Origin: CAZTPJ01 sp964614515
Lineage (GTDB): Bacteria; Planctomycetota; Phycisphaerae; Phycisphaerales; UBA1924
Assembly (NCBI GenBank): GCA_964614515.1
Contig: CAZTPJ010000005.1
Span: forward strand, 8,619 to 72,618
Direction: 5' to 3'
Length of the DNA stretch: 64,000 nt
The notes under the pieces were generated by a model. It ran no database searches. It saw nothing but the letters and a program-made list of their open reading frames with translations, and had not been told where the DNA came from. Within the stretch, counting starts at the first letter, position 1, and each line of letters starts with the position of its first letter. A program made the position numbers and the translations under genes. Below, piece after piece: positions 26,073-35,304 of the stretch.

Positions 26073-29012
26073 ATGTCTGGTTTCCTCTCAATGGCGATCG
26101 CCGCAGCGCGGCGATCGGTCGCATTGCATGTCATGCGTTCGATGTCACACCGCGCGCGTTGCACGCTCGCGGGCACACTGATCGCCGCCGCATCTGTCTT
26201 CGTTGGCCTGCCCGCGCACGCCCAGGTCTTGTCGTTTGAGCCGCCGGGCTTCGCGGGTAGTGCGGGCGGGACACCGCTCGCCGGGCAGAACGGCTGGGCG
26301 ACGGTTCCCGGCGCGGCCGTGCCATTCAACGTGTACACATACGCGGGTCATGCGTTCGGCTTCTCGGCGAATCCGGTCGGCGCGGCGCAGTGCATCGCCG
26401 GACGCGCCGCCGGCAACAACGCGTCGGCACAACTCGCCATCAACTTCGCCGGTGGCTCGCTGTGGCGAATCACGTTTGACATCGCCGTGAAGTTTGACGG
26501 CACGCTCCCCGCGGGCGGCAATCCGGGTTCATTCTCGCTCCAGCCCACGGCCACAAGCCAGTCCTTCCGCACGCTCAATCGCTGGACCGACGCGGCCACG
26601 GCCGACACCTGGATCGCCGGGTACAACATCTTCGATTCCGCGGGCACGCTCATCAACTCCGCGGAAGCCGGGCCGGAGTGGACCGACCTGCTCCCGAATC
26701 GCTGGTATCGTCAGAGCACGCTGATCGACTTCAACACGAATCGCGTGGTTGAGGTCAGCATCATCGACCTGCACTCGGGCGACACGGCCACGGTCTTGCC
26801 CGTCGAGTGGTATCTTGAAGGCGGCGCTGCGCCCGGCCTGCCCCGCCCCACCGCCATCCGCTGCAACATCAACGGCGCGGGCAACACCGTCGCGTGGGAC
26901 AACATCCGCATCGAACAGGTCTCTCTGCATTCGGGCCTGGTACACCGCGCCCACGGCGGCGCAGTCCTGTCCCGCACACCCTCGGGCGCACTGCGCATCG
27001 ACAACATCGGTTCGTCAGGGCAGGATGGCGTCGAAGTCGCCCTGCCCGACACGCCGGAGTATGGGATGGAGTTCGACCTTGATCCGGCGATGCCCGTCGG
27101 CACGACGATTCGATCCACATCGCGCGGCACACGCGCCGGCGAACTCGAAGTCTCGCCCGGTTCCCTCATCCTCCGCAGGATCGCGAGCGGATTCTCCGCC
27201 GAAGCGGACTTTGGACCCTCCGGCTCGCCACAGTTCACCGTCGTCATTCGCAATCGCGGCACGGAAGTGCTGCGCCGTGATGGGCTGACCGGCCCGGCCG
27301 TGGAACTCAGCACCACCAGCGGCGGGAGCGCCAAGATGTCGTGTTCATGCACATGGTGGCGTGCGAAGTGGAAGTGGATCATCGACGACAGGCCGAACCC
27401 GAATCCGCCCGTCGAGTTCCGCGTCGCGGGACAAAACGTTGAGGGCGATGAGATCGAGTTCCTTCCGACGACTTCGGTCGCCGGGTTTGAACGCATGTAC
27501 TTTGCCGACACGTTTATCTCGATGCCCGCGACAGGCCCGGCCGTGGTGGATCGACAGTGGGTGCGAAGTCGCGGGATTCCGATCGAAGGCGGCGAGGACA
27601 CGCTCATCCAGACGGAACTTGTGCAGTTGAGCCTGACGAGCGTGAGTCCGATTCCGATTCCCACGGTTGACGTGACGCCGCTGGGCGCTGAGGGCCTGGC
27701 CAACACGATGGACCTCGATCCGTCGATGCCCGCGGGCGCACGCATCGAAGGGGCGAATTTCTTCCGCGACGGCGCCACGGTGCATGACGCAGGAACATTC
27801 GGCGTCGAGCGAACCGCGTCGGGCCTCGCGATCGACGCGGACTTTGCCCCGGCCGGGTCGCCGACATACACCGCGCGCGCCCTGCTCAACGGCGTGGTGG
27901 TCGATTCCGCCGCGGGGCTGACGGGCGTTGGGGCAACCAGCGATCTCACGTCCGCGAGCCGCATCGAGATTCGATGCTGGTACGACATACCGAACAAGAT
28001 CGGCTGGCGTTGGAGGTGGGTCTCTGGATCCGCTTCGGTCTCAATCGCGGGTCGTCCGCCAGTCTTCGCTGACGAGATCGAATTCCTTCCCGATGCTCCG
28101 ATCACGCCATTCTCCGGCGACTTCTTCGGGCGTATGTCCATCCACGGCATGACCAACGCGGCTTCGCAGGATCTCGCGATGGAGAAGTATGACCTGTTGC
28201 ACAGTTCGCTCGGTCGATGCGTGATCGATGGGAATCCGTATGACAATTCCCTCGCGCTGCACAACATCGGCAGTTCCGGTGAGGACGGCGTGGAAGTGCG
28301 ACTGACGCCGGAGTTGACGATGTGGGATGTGCAGATGTCGCCGCCGTCGCACCCCTCGGTCCTCGGACAAGACGCCACGATCAGCATGCACACGTTCGGG
28401 CTTCATGCTTCGGGCGTTGAGGACAAGGTCTCGGCCGGGCAGTTTGTGGCCGTGCCGGGCGGCACGCTGGGCGTGATTGACTTCTCGCCCGTGGGGGCCA
28501 CGTTCGTTGAGAGCGTCTTCTCGTGCATGGGCACGACGGCCGGTTCCTTTGGTGATCCCAATCCCTTCGAGCAGTGGCTCGCCAACCGATGGATCCGATC
28601 GATCTGCATCAGCATCGGGCGAAACTACTTCGACTTCCATGTATCCTTCCCCAATTGTGGCACGTTGCAGCGACGAAACGGCGCCATCGTCGCGGCGGAC
28701 TACAACGATCTGGCGACGCGAGGCGCCGTCGCCGACATCGAGCACTACACACTCGCGCACCTTCGCGCGATGAACATGGAACGCCTCGTCATCGAGGATG
28801 AGCCGCAGTCCACCGACCCGGCCTGCTATTCCGATTGCGACACAACCACGGGCGTGGGCGTGCTCGACATCTTTGACTTTCTGTGCTTCGGCAATCACTT
28901 CGCCAATGGCGATTCGTACGCCTGCAACTGTGACCTCTCGACAGGCCCCAATACCTGTGACATCTTTGACTTCCTGTGCTTCGGCAATGACTTCGCGCTT
29001 GGGTGCCCGTGA
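26073..29012 (+). CDS. Large exported repeat protein with Cys-rich dockerin-like C-terminus
   Basis: This 979-residue protein has a long signal peptide (about 50 residues, ending PAHAQ). The first 290 residues look like a lectin or jelly-roll domain ending WDNIRIEQ. Three related units follow, recognised by NIGSSGxDGVEV, ADFxPxGSPxxT and GDEIEFLP-type blocks. The C-terminus is CYSDCDTTTGVGVLDIFDFL and a second IFDFLCFGN repeat ending GCP, a dockerin-like module. ATG 26073 is preceded by CAGGAG and lies downstream of a consensus-like promoter. It probably functions in polymer binding at the surface; no catalytic residues were recognised. Confidence 0.85.
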   Translation: MSGFLSMAIAAARRSVALHVMRSMSHRARCTLAGTLIAAASVFVGLPAHAQVLSFEPPGFAGSAGGTPLAGQNGWATVPGAAVPFNVYTYAGHAFGFSANPVGAAQCIAGRAAGNNASAQLAINFAGGSLWRITFDIAVKFDGTLPAGGNPGSFSLQPTATSQSFRTLNRWTDAATADTWIAGYNIFDSAGTLINSAEAGPEWTDLLPNRWYRQSTLIDFNTNRVVEVSIIDLHSGDTATVLPVEWYLEGGAAPGLPRPTAIRCNINGAGNTVAWDNIRIEQVSLHSGLVHRAHGGAVLSRTPSGALRIDNIGSSGQDGVEVALPDTPEYGMEFDLDPAMPVGTTIRSTSRGTRAGELEVSPGSLILRRIASGFSAEADFGPSGSPQFTVVIRNRGTEVLRRDGLTGPAVELSTTSGGSAKMSCSCTWWRAKWKWIIDDRPNPNPPVEFRVAGQNVEGDEIEFLPTTSVAGFERMYFADTFISMPATGPAVVDRQWVRSRGIPIEGGEDTLIQTELVQLSLTSVSPIPIPTVDVTPLGAEGLANTMDLDPSMPAGARIEGANFFRDGATVHDAGTFGVERTASGLAIDADFAPAGSPTYTARALLNGVVVDSAAGLTGVGATSDLTSASRIEIRCWYDIPNKIGWRWRWVSGSASVSIAGRPPVFADEIEFLPDAPITPFSGDFFGRMSIHGMTNAASQDLAMEKYDLLHSSLGRCVIDGNPYDNSLALHNIGSSGEDGVEVRLTPELTMWDVQMSPPSHPSVLGQDATISMHTFGLHASGVEDKVSAGQFVAVPGGTLGVIDFSPVGATFVESVFSCMGTTAGSFGDPNPFEQWLANRWIRSICISIGRNYFDFHVSFPNCGTLQRRNGAIVAADYNDLATRGAVADIEHYTLAHLRAMNMERLVIEDEPQSTDPACYSDCDTTTGVGVLDIFDFLCFGNHFANGDSYACNCDLSTGPNTCDIFDFLCFGNDFALGCP

Positions 29013-29081
29013 GTGCGCGGTTCTCGGACGTCGGAGCAGCGAATAACATGACAATGGCACCCGACGCTGCGCCCGATTTGG

Positions 29082-29087
29082 TACAAT
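29082..29087 (+). promoter_or_regulatory. Putative -10 box for the ThuA-like dockerin gene
   Basis: TACAAT lies about 80 bases before the ATG at 29168. The leader between them contains a GGGAG ribosome binding site. No clear -35 is visible. Confidence 0.4.
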
Positions 29088-29167
29088 GCCGCATCGGCCG
29101 CATCGCCCGCCCGTGTGGGCGCTGCGATGGGCCTTAGTCCGCCTTATGCGATTGAGGGAGCTTCAGC

Positions 29168-30073
29168 ATGAACCGTCACAGCATTCTTGCGTGTTTCGCG
29201 TCCGCTGCCTGTGCATTGTCGGCCATGGCCGGCGGCGTCAACGTCCTGGTCCTGTCCACGGGCGACGTTGGACATGATGCGCACATTCAGTCCACGCTCA
29301 CATCATTTGGTCACACGGTGACGATTGGTCCCGCCTACACGGCCTTCGATGGAACCTACAACCTGTCGAGCATCGATGTTGTGTACCTGGCGGCCAACTA
29401 CAACTGGTCCGCCGGCGACATGCCCGCGACCGGCCAGGATGCGCTGATCAACTGGCTGTTCGCAGGCGGTGGCCTCGTCACCGGCGAATGGACGACGTGG
29501 AAGGCCGCCGGGACATTCACATTTGTGAATCTCACGAACATCATGGCCGTCACTCCGAGCGCGAGTTACGGATTCGAAGCGACGATGACCCTGACACAGT
29601 TGACGGCCGATCCGATCATTAACGCCGGCCTGCCGTCGCAGTTCCAGTTTCCAGTGACGAACATCGGCGGCGGGACGAATACGGCCATGCTGCCCAAACC
29701 GGGTTCGACGGTTTTCTATCAGAGCGACGCGCTTGGTGGACAGCCTGGACTCATCGGATCGGATGTCGGCGGCGGGCGGGTGATTCACTTCTCAACGGTC
29801 AATGGCGCGGATCAACTCAATGACGCGAACTTCTCTCGCCTGTTCTCGAACGCGATGGAATGGGCCGGACAGGCCGCCGGCGCGTGCTACGCCGACTGCG
29901 ACACGTCCACCGGTCCGCGCATCCTTGACATCTTCGACTTCCTGTGTTTTGGCAATCGCTTCGCTTCCGGAGATCCCTATGCCTGCGACTGCGACACGAG
30001 CACCGGCACGGGAATCTGCGACATCTTCGACTTCCTGTGCTTTGGCAACGCGTTCAACGCTGGATGTCCATAA
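29168..30073 (+). CDS. Exported ThuA/GATase1-like protein with dockerin-like C-terminus
   Basis: This 301-residue protein has a signal peptide of about 21 residues. The next 215 residues show a flavodoxin-like start (VNVLVLSTGD, then IDVVYLAANYNWS and ALINWLFAGGGLVTGEWT) as in ThuA or class I amidotransferase folds. No nucleophile Cys is seen at the expected elbow (AGGGLVTGEW), so it may bind rather than hydrolyse. The C-terminus is CYADCDTSTGPRILDIFDFL plus a second IFDFLCFGN repeat ending GCP. ATG 29168 is preceded by GGGAG. Confidence 0.85.
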   Translation: MNRHSILACFASAACALSAMAGGVNVLVLSTGDVGHDAHIQSTLTSFGHTVTIGPAYTAFDGTYNLSSIDVVYLAANYNWSAGDMPATGQDALINWLFAGGGLVTGEWTTWKAAGTFTFVNLTNIMAVTPSASYGFEATMTLTQLTADPIINAGLPSQFQFPVTNIGGGTNTAMLPKPGSTVFYQSDALGGQPGLIGSDVGGGRVIHFSTVNGADQLNDANFSRLFSNAMEWAGQAAGACYADCDTSTGPRILDIFDFLCFGNRFASGDPYACDCDTSTGTGICDIFDFLCFGNAFNAGCP

Positions 30074-30088
30074 GACAATCGCAGGGAT

Positions 30089-30127
30089 AAAAAGAAGCGG
30101 CCCCGCCAGGAGGCGAGGCGAGGCCGC
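30089..30127 (-). terminator. Rho-independent terminator, minus strand
   Basis: Read on the minus strand, GCGGCC-T-CGCC pairs with GGCG-G-GGCCGC around a nine-base loop and is followed by TTCTTTTT (30096-30089). It serves the small gene at 30240-30485 and may also end the convergent dockerin transcript. A second perfect hairpin (GCCCTGA-GGGT-TCAGGGC, 30149-30166) lies just upstream. Confidence 0.75.
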
Positions 30128-30239
30128 ACAGGGCTGTCGTGACAGAGCGCCCTGAGGGTTCAGGGCTGCTCTGAGTTGTGAACACGTTCATCGCGGCGGA
30201 TCGCGATGGAGCGCGCGACGAAGAGGGCCTCGGCAGGGA

Positions 30240-30485
30240 TCATGCGGCCCCCTTCGACGCGCGACTCTCAAGCATGCCAAGACGAACAAGAAAACGACAC
30301 GCCTCGTCGATCTCGAACCGCGTGAACTCCGCAAGACACGAGGGCTGCATCGGCCCGCCCATCAGGTCGGCGGGATACGGCCAGCGGCCGCCGGTGTGCT
30401 GCGCGACTTCCACGGCCGCGTGCAGCGCGGCTTCCGCCGCTTCGCACAATCGTTCCGGGCTGATTTCTTCTCGACGCTGCTTCAT
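30240..30485 (-). CDS. Hypothetical small protein, helical, 81 residues
   Basis: No family is recognised. The protein is mostly helical and acidic-basic mixed, with SPERLCEAAEAALHAAVEVA and EIDEACRFLVRLGML segments. ATG 30485 is preceded by AAAGGGGAAATGCC, a strong ribosome binding site. A clear terminator lies about 110 bases downstream on the same strand. These signals support a real gene despite its size. It may be cotranscribed with the weaker small gene at 30583-30789. Confidence 0.65.
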   Translation of the reverse strand: MKQRREEISPERLCEAAEAALHAAVEVAQHTGGRWPYPADLMGGPMQPSCLAEFTRFEIDEACRFLVRLGMLESRASKGAA

Positions 30486-30582
30486 GGCATTTCCCCTTTC
30501 CCCGTTGTGTCGTCCGATGACTCCTTCCTTCACTGATGCTTCGCTTATGTCTACGCATGAGATTCAGATTCGGTGCTGAGGT

Positions 30583-30789
30583 TCACTCCTCATCTGTATT
30601 CGCATTCTCGCCCGATCGGTTTCGCGAAGCATCACAATCATCAACTTTGAGCCTCATGCTCGTCGCGGTGCCGAACGCCGTCACCGCTTCATACAGCGTC
30701 ATCGCCCGGCCCGACTCACGCGCCGGCGCGTGTGACAGTCGCGTGACAACCATCGTGATCCGGTTTGAATGCCGTGGCTTATCGCCCAT
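30583..30789 (-). CDS. Possible small protein, 68 residues (weak)
   Basis: This short frame encodes a basic then acidic peptide with a central LYEAVTAFGTATSMRLKV segment. The upstream purines (AGG) are weak as a ribosome binding site. It lies 97 bases before the better-supported small gene on the same strand. An overlapping frame on the opposite strand (30536-31009) has no ribosome binding site and looks like a shadow. No family is known; it may be noncoding. Confidence 0.3.
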   Translation of the reverse strand: MGDKPRHSNRITMVVTRLSHAPARESGRAMTLYEAVTAFGTATSMRLKVDDCDASRNRSGENANTDEE

Positions 30790-30884
30790 CGCGGCAACCT
30801 GGGGTCCACGCCCCCCCGCCCAGAACCGCGCACGCCCCCCGTGCGTACAAACACATGAGTCGAAGGGTCACGAGGATCCGGCGA

Positions 30885-32306
30885 TCAATCTGGCGTGCGT
30901 TCACCCGCGCGATACCGCAGCGGCTGCGGCCGCATGTATGTCATCGTTCGCCACAGCCATTCCATCGGCCCAAAGCGAAACACGCGCAGCCACAACAGAC
31001 TCACGATGATGTTCACCGCGTAGATCGCAAGCACGATCCCCACGCGCTGCGCCGGCATCGTCTGGCCGAACAAGCCAAGCCCCCAGTGATAGAAGACCCC
31101 CGTCGCGATCGTCGATTGCAGCAGGTAGTTGGTCAGCGCCATCCGCCCGACTTTGGACAGCGTGTCGATCACGAGGGCCAGTTTGCCCGACTGAATCAGC
31201 CATGAGATTGCGCCGAGACAGGCCAGGCTCAGGATCGGCCCGCCGATCATGAGAATCGACTGCCCGAACGCGAGAAAAGCCCACGTCGGCGCGATCGTCG
31301 GCATCATCGCGTAGAGGACGTTCAGCGGCACTCCAACCGCAAGCCCGATCACCGCCAGCCGTCGCATCCAGTGGGCGTGGCGCGGCTCAAACAAGCCGGC
31401 CTTGAGCATCGCCGCGCCGAAGCAGAACATCGCGGCGACATGCCACCAGAATCCGAACATGCAGAAGATCAGATAGAACACATAACTCGAAGCGCGGAAG
31501 AAGAGCGCCTGGCGGTACGGCCCATCGCGATACGCCTCCTCTTCCGCTTCCATCCACACAAGAGTGCTGAGGGGTAGGCCCACACCCCGCCACTGCTTGC
31601 GATCCAGGAGTAGCGCGATCGCCCGATCCATCGGCGTCATGTCGGATTCCGATGCAACGGGTTCATTCGACTCCGCCGCATCTTGTGGATCTTCGACGGG
31701 CGACTCGGCGAGTGGGGTCTCCGGACTCGGCTCACCCCCTTGCAACTCAGGTGCGGGCGTCGCGTTGGTTTCGGCGGGCTGCTGAGGCAGGGTCAGTGCG
31801 CCGATCGCGCCGTATTCCAACGTCATGAGCAGCGCCACGCCCATCAAGCCCGCGCCAACGAACGCCAGAGTCTTCGCCTTCGCTCGATTGACCAGCAGCA
31901 GAAGCAGCACAAACCCGGCCGTGCTGTACAGGAACAGAATGTCGCCGTACCAGATCAGGAACCCGTGCATCAGTCCCAGCACGCCCAATGCCGCGAGCCG
32001 GCGCAGGCCCGTGCCGAGGAACTTTCGTCCCGATTCCTCCGCGCGCCGCCACTGCAGCGCAAGCCCGATGCCGAAGAGCATCGAGAACAGCGGATAGAAC
32101 TTGCCCTCCGCGAACGTCTTGACGCCGTAGAACGCGACCAGGTCCGCCGTCGATGATCCCGGCGGGGGCGCTTGCCGCAAGTAGTCGCCAAACGGCTCGC
32201 TGAAGAACTGCATGTTGACCATCAGGATGCCGATGAGGGCAAAGCCGCGAACCGCGTCGATGGCGTTGATTCGTCGAGTGATGGGAACCGGGCCGGTGGT
32301 GGACAT
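30885..32306 (-). CDS. DUF418 (YeiB-like) multi-pass membrane protein
   Basis: This 473-residue protein has the N-terminal INAIDAVRGFALIGILMVN block and the later NYLLQSTIATGVFYHWGL block that define the YeiB/DUF418 family. About 10 membrane segments are visible, with an acidic soluble loop at about residues 175-250 that is longer than usual. The family is related to acyltransferase-3-like membrane proteins; its substrate is unknown. ATG 32306 has GAGGA upstream. Confidence 0.88.
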   Translation of the reverse strand: MSTTGPVPITRRINAIDAVRGFALIGILMVNMQFFSEPFGDYLRQAPPPGSSTADLVAFYGVKTFAEGKFYPLFSMLFGIGLALQWRRAEESGRKFLGTGLRRLAALGVLGLMHGFLIWYGDILFLYSTAGFVLLLLLVNRAKAKTLAFVGAGLMGVALLMTLEYGAIGALTLPQQPAETNATPAPELQGGEPSPETPLAESPVEDPQDAAESNEPVASESDMTPMDRAIALLLDRKQWRGVGLPLSTLVWMEAEEEAYRDGPYRQALFFRASSYVFYLIFCMFGFWWHVAAMFCFGAAMLKAGLFEPRHAHWMRRLAVIGLAVGVPLNVLYAMMPTIAPTWAFLAFGQSILMIGGPILSLACLGAISWLIQSGKLALVIDTLSKVGRMALTNYLLQSTIATGVFYHWGLGLFGQTMPAQRVGIVLAIYAVNIIVSLLWLRVFRFGPMEWLWRTMTYMRPQPLRYRAGERTPD

Positions 32307-32636
32307 GCGAGTTCCTCAGCGATCGGGCAGGTCGATCGGGCGACAGCGATCGCCCGCATCGCCTCCGACTTGGACGATCCTTCGGCGTTGGCGACGCGGA
32401 ACTTCCCCCGATCGAACGCGATGAGCATACTCCCGTCCCTGCGTCCAACGATAAACGCCCCGGACGGCCGTACCGCCCGGGACGCTTGGGGAAGGAGAAC
32501 CGACATCGGGAGATCGCCCATCAACCGCCGCGATTGAGGACGGGTTCCAATCAGCGCAACGCGAAAGCACCCGGCCACTCACGCCGGGTTCACCACGCGA
32601 TCCACCTGTTCATTGACCCCACACCCCCACCACCAA
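32307..32636. other. Region without a supported gene; contains a hairpin
   Basis: A minus-strand frame at 32222-32506 would encode 94 residues but has no ribosome binding site and overlaps the DUF418 start. A hairpin CCCGG-a-CGG ... CCG-c-CCGGG at 32459-32481, followed on the minus strand by GCGTTTAT, may terminate the tRNA-Arg transcript and lies inside that frame, arguing against it. Confidence 0.5.
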
Positions 32637-32709
32637 CACGCCCGGAGGGATTCGAACCCCCGACCCTCGGTTCCGAAGACCGATGCTCTATCCACTGAGC
32701 TACGGGCGC
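32637..32709 (-). tRNA. tRNA-Arg (anticodon TCG)
   Basis: The 73-base cloverleaf has acceptor GCGCCCG pairing with CGGGCGT, the D-arm TAGCTCAGTGGATAGAGC, the anticodon stem TCGGT/ACCGA around loop CTTCGGA (anticodon TCG, reads CGA), and the T-arm GGGGGTTCGAATCCC. CCA is not encoded. Its first bases overlap the 3' end of the upstream desulfurase gene. Confidence 0.93.
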
Positions 32710-33965
32710 AGATCAGGCAATGATACGGCCCGCCGCACGCCCACGACCGTCACACCCCGGCGATCGCCCACAACCGCCTCTACCGCATCGCAAGCCCGCC
32801 CAATGTCGGATTCCGACAGGAACGGCCCGAAACTCATGCGCACCGCGCCCTGCATGTCATCCCGGCCGTCGAGCGTCCCGAGCCATTGGTGTGCCCGTGG
32901 AGCACAATGCACCCCCGCACGCACCAGCACGCCATGGTCATGCTCCAGGCGTTCGGCGATTGCCTCCGGCGACAGATGATCGTGGGTGAACGAGACCACG
33001 CCGACTCGCACGGCCGGATCCACCGACCCGAGGATGCGCACGCCCTGGCCCGCCATCGCCGCAAGCCTTGCCAGCGCGATCGCTGTCAGCCGCCGCTCAT
33101 GCTCGCGCAGCGATGCCACGCCGCGATCGAGCAGCCACTGCACGCCCGCCGACAGCCCCGCGATGCCCACCGCGTTGTGCGAACCGGCCTCATACTTCGT
33201 CGGCATCGCCGACGGCTGCCGATCGGACTCAGACCAGTTGCCCGTCCCCCCCTCGCGCACGGTCGCGACGATCTCCTCCACGCCCGGCGCGAGTACCAGC
33301 ACGCCCGTGCCCAGCGGACCCAGCAGGCCCTTGTGCCCCGGCATCGCCAGCATCGTCACGCCCAGGGACGTCATGTCGATCGGAACATGCCCCGCGCTCT
33401 GCGCCGCATCGAGCAGCATCGGCACGCCCGCACGCCGGCACACGGCCGCGATCTCCGCCGCGGGTTGCAACGCGCCCGTCACATTGCTCGCGTGAACCAC
33501 CGCCACCAGGGCCGTGTCGTCGCGAATCTCACGTGCGATCATCTCGGCCATCACCACGCCGGTATCGCGATCCGGTTCGATGATGCTCGTCTCCACGCCA
33601 TCTTCACCGAATGCGGACAACGGGCGCAGCACCGAGTTGTGATCCAGCGCAGTGGTGATGATGTGAATCTTCGCATCCGGTCGTGTTCGTCGTCGCTGGC
33701 GAACCACGCCCGCGATGGTCAGGTGCAGCGCATCGGTTCCGTTGAGCGTGAAGATGATGCGCGATGGATCGTTCGCGCCGATCAACTGCGCGAGGCGCTC
33801 GCGTGCTTCGTGGATGATCTCCGCGCCGCGCTGGGCCAGGGCATATCGCCCGCGCCCGGCCGAGGCCCCCACCTCCGCCATGTACCGCGCCATCGCCTCC
33901 GCCACGCCCGGCGCCTTGGGCAGCGACGTGGCCGCGTTGTCGAGATAGATCACGTCCTCACGCAC
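32700..33965 (-). CDS. Class V aminotransferase / cysteine desulfurase family protein
   Basis: This 421-residue PLP enzyme has YLDNAATSLPK at the N-terminus, the PLP-Lys in MPGHKGLLGPLGTG, the Asp of LLDAAQSAGH, and a conserved Cys in RAGVHCAPRAH where desulfurases hold the persulfide. The Lys block matches the desulfurase subgroup related to EF2568. GTG 33965 is used; TACAAT lies five bases before it on the minus strand and there is no Shine-Dalgarno sequence. The stop codon and about 10 bases overlap the tRNA-Arg gene. No iscU or sufU is adjacent. Confidence 0.85.
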   Translation of the reverse strand: MREDVIYLDNAATSLPKAPGVAEAMARYMAEVGASAGRGRYALAQRGAEIIHEARERLAQLIGANDPSRIIFTLNGTDALHLTIAGVVRQRRRTRPDAKIHIITTALDHNSVLRPLSAFGEDGVETSIIEPDRDTGVVMAEMIAREIRDDTALVAVVHASNVTGALQPAAEIAAVCRRAGVPMLLDAAQSAGHVPIDMTSLGVTMLAMPGHKGLLGPLGTGVLVLAPGVEEIVATVREGGTGNWSESDRQPSAMPTKYEAGSHNAVGIAGLSAGVQWLLDRGVASLREHERRLTAIALARLAAMAGQGVRILGSVDPAVRVGVVSFTHDHLSPEAIAERLEHDHGVLVRAGVHCAPRAHQWLGTLDGRDDMQGAVRMSFGPFLSESDIGRACDAVEAVVGDRRGVTVVGVRRAVSLPDLRP

Positions 33966-33970
33966 GCGCC

Positions 33971-33976
33971 ATTGTA
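33971..33976 (-). promoter_or_regulatory. Putative -10 box for the desulfurase-like gene
   Basis: On the minus strand TACAAT is followed by five bases and GTG, the same arrangement as upstream of the DUF202 gene. This suggests a leaderless GTG start. Confidence 0.45.
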
Positions 33977-33981
33977 GAGGC

Positions 33982-35115
33982 TCAGGCCCCGGCCTTCGGC
34001 GCTTTGTAGAAGGGCATCTTGACGATCTTTCCTTCCAGCACGCCGCGACCGGTGTCCACCTGCACGCCCGTGCCCTCCGCCGCACGCGCCGCATCGACAA
34101 ACCCCATCGCGATCGGATAGCCCAGCGTCGGACTCAGGCACGCGCTGGTGATGATGCCCGCCTCTTCGCCGCCCGTGCGTATCGCCATCCCAGGACGGAC
34201 CGTGCGCTTGCCGTCAAAGGCCATGCCGACGAGTTTGCGCGGCGGTCCGCCGGCATCGCGCGTTCGCTTGAGCGCTTCCATGCCGATGAACGCCTCGCCG
34301 CGTTCATCCTGGTCCTTGTCCAGCGAGATCGCGAAGTCCACGCCGCACGACAGCGCGTTGATCTCTTCGCCGAGTTCCTGCCCATACAGCGGCATCGCCG
34401 CCTCCATCCGCAGCGTATCACGCGCACCAAGCCCCGCCGGGCGAATGAGCGCATCGGGAGACTTCACATCCACATCCTTGAGCAGCAGTTTCATCGCCAT
34501 GTTCACGGCCGATGCGGGCAGAATCACCTCGATCCCATCCTCGCCCGTATACCCCGTGCGGCTGACGGTGAACTTCATGAACACCAGGTTCTTCACGGTG
34601 AAGCGATATCGCTTGAGCGTGGGAATCTCTGAACTGACGCGCGACACCATGTCCATGACTTTCGGGCCTTGGAGCGCGACCATGGCCGTGTTGGTCGTCT
34701 GATCGTCGATCTTGGCGACGAGGTCGCCGGCATCGCGGACGGCCGTGAAGTGCGGCAGGAGTTTGTCGCGATTGGCCGCGTTGACCACGACGACAAACTC
34801 GTCATCATCGTGGCGATAGACGATCACGTCATCCTTCACGCCGCCTTGTTCGTTGCAGACCAGCGAGTATCGGCACTGCCCGGTCTGCATGTCGCCGATC
34901 TTTCGCGAGCACAGGCGTTCGAGCAGCCGCCGTGCGTGCCGCCCGGTGATCTTCACGCGCCCCATGTGCGAGACGTCGAAGAGGCCGCCGCTCTTTCGCA
35001 CCTGATGGTGTTCCTCATGCACGCCCACATACCACATGGGCATCTCCCACCCGGCGAACTCGACCATCTTGCCCCCGGCGTCCACATGAAACTGATGCAA
35101 CGGCGTCTTTCGCAC
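33982..35115 (-). CDS. gcvT: Aminomethyltransferase (glycine cleavage T protein)
   Basis: This 377-residue protein has the T-protein fold with tetrahydrofolate-site blocks FAGWEMPMWY, FDVSHMGRVKI, TGYTGEDGIEV and LGARDTLRMEAAMPLYG. It transfers the aminomethyl group from lipoyl H-protein to tetrahydrofolate. GTG 35115 has GGGAGAG upstream. The other cleavage genes (gcvH, gcvP) are not in this window. It ends 17 bases before the desulfurase start, on the same strand. Confidence 0.93.
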   Translation of the reverse strand: MRKTPLHQFHVDAGGKMVEFAGWEMPMWYVGVHEEHHQVRKSGGLFDVSHMGRVKITGRHARRLLERLCSRKIGDMQTGQCRYSLVCNEQGGVKDDVIVYRHDDDEFVVVVNAANRDKLLPHFTAVRDAGDLVAKIDDQTTNTAMVALQGPKVMDMVSRVSSEIPTLKRYRFTVKNLVFMKFTVSRTGYTGEDGIEVILPASAVNMAMKLLLKDVDVKSPDALIRPAGLGARDTLRMEAAMPLYGQELGEEINALSCGVDFAISLDKDQDERGEAFIGMEALKRTRDAGGPPRKLVGMAFDGKRTVRPGMAIRTGGEEAGIITSACLSPTLGYPIAMGFVDAARAAEGTGVQVDTGRGVLEGKIVKMPFYKAPKAGA

Positions 35116-35293
35116 TGGCGACTCTCCCGGCCCACCCGATCCGTTCGGGCGGAATGTGCGGAACCGTATCAGGGTCAGGCGACGCGGGCGAAGGCAGCGA
35201 GTTTCGACGGTATGGGAATCCTGCCACGGGTTGTAGATTCTCCGCGACCCCGCTGGGCACTTCTCCGTATGCATCATCCCCCCGTTGCACCCA

Positions 35294-35299
35294 TACCAT
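35294..35299 (+). promoter_or_regulatory. Putative -10 box for pdxH
   Basis: TACCAT lies five bases before the ATG at 35305, with no ribosome binding site in between. A leaderless transcript is implied. Confidence 0.4.
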
Positions 35300-35304
35300 C
35301 CGCC

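Noticed and set aside
30536..31009. Plus-strand frame of 157 residues
   Set aside because: No ribosome binding site, unusual composition, and it overlaps the well-supported DUF418 gene on the other strand.
32222..32506. Possible 94-residue minus-strand gene upstream of the DUF418 gene
   Set aside because: There is no ribosome binding site, it overlaps the DUF418 start by over 80 bases, and a terminator-like hairpin lies inside it.
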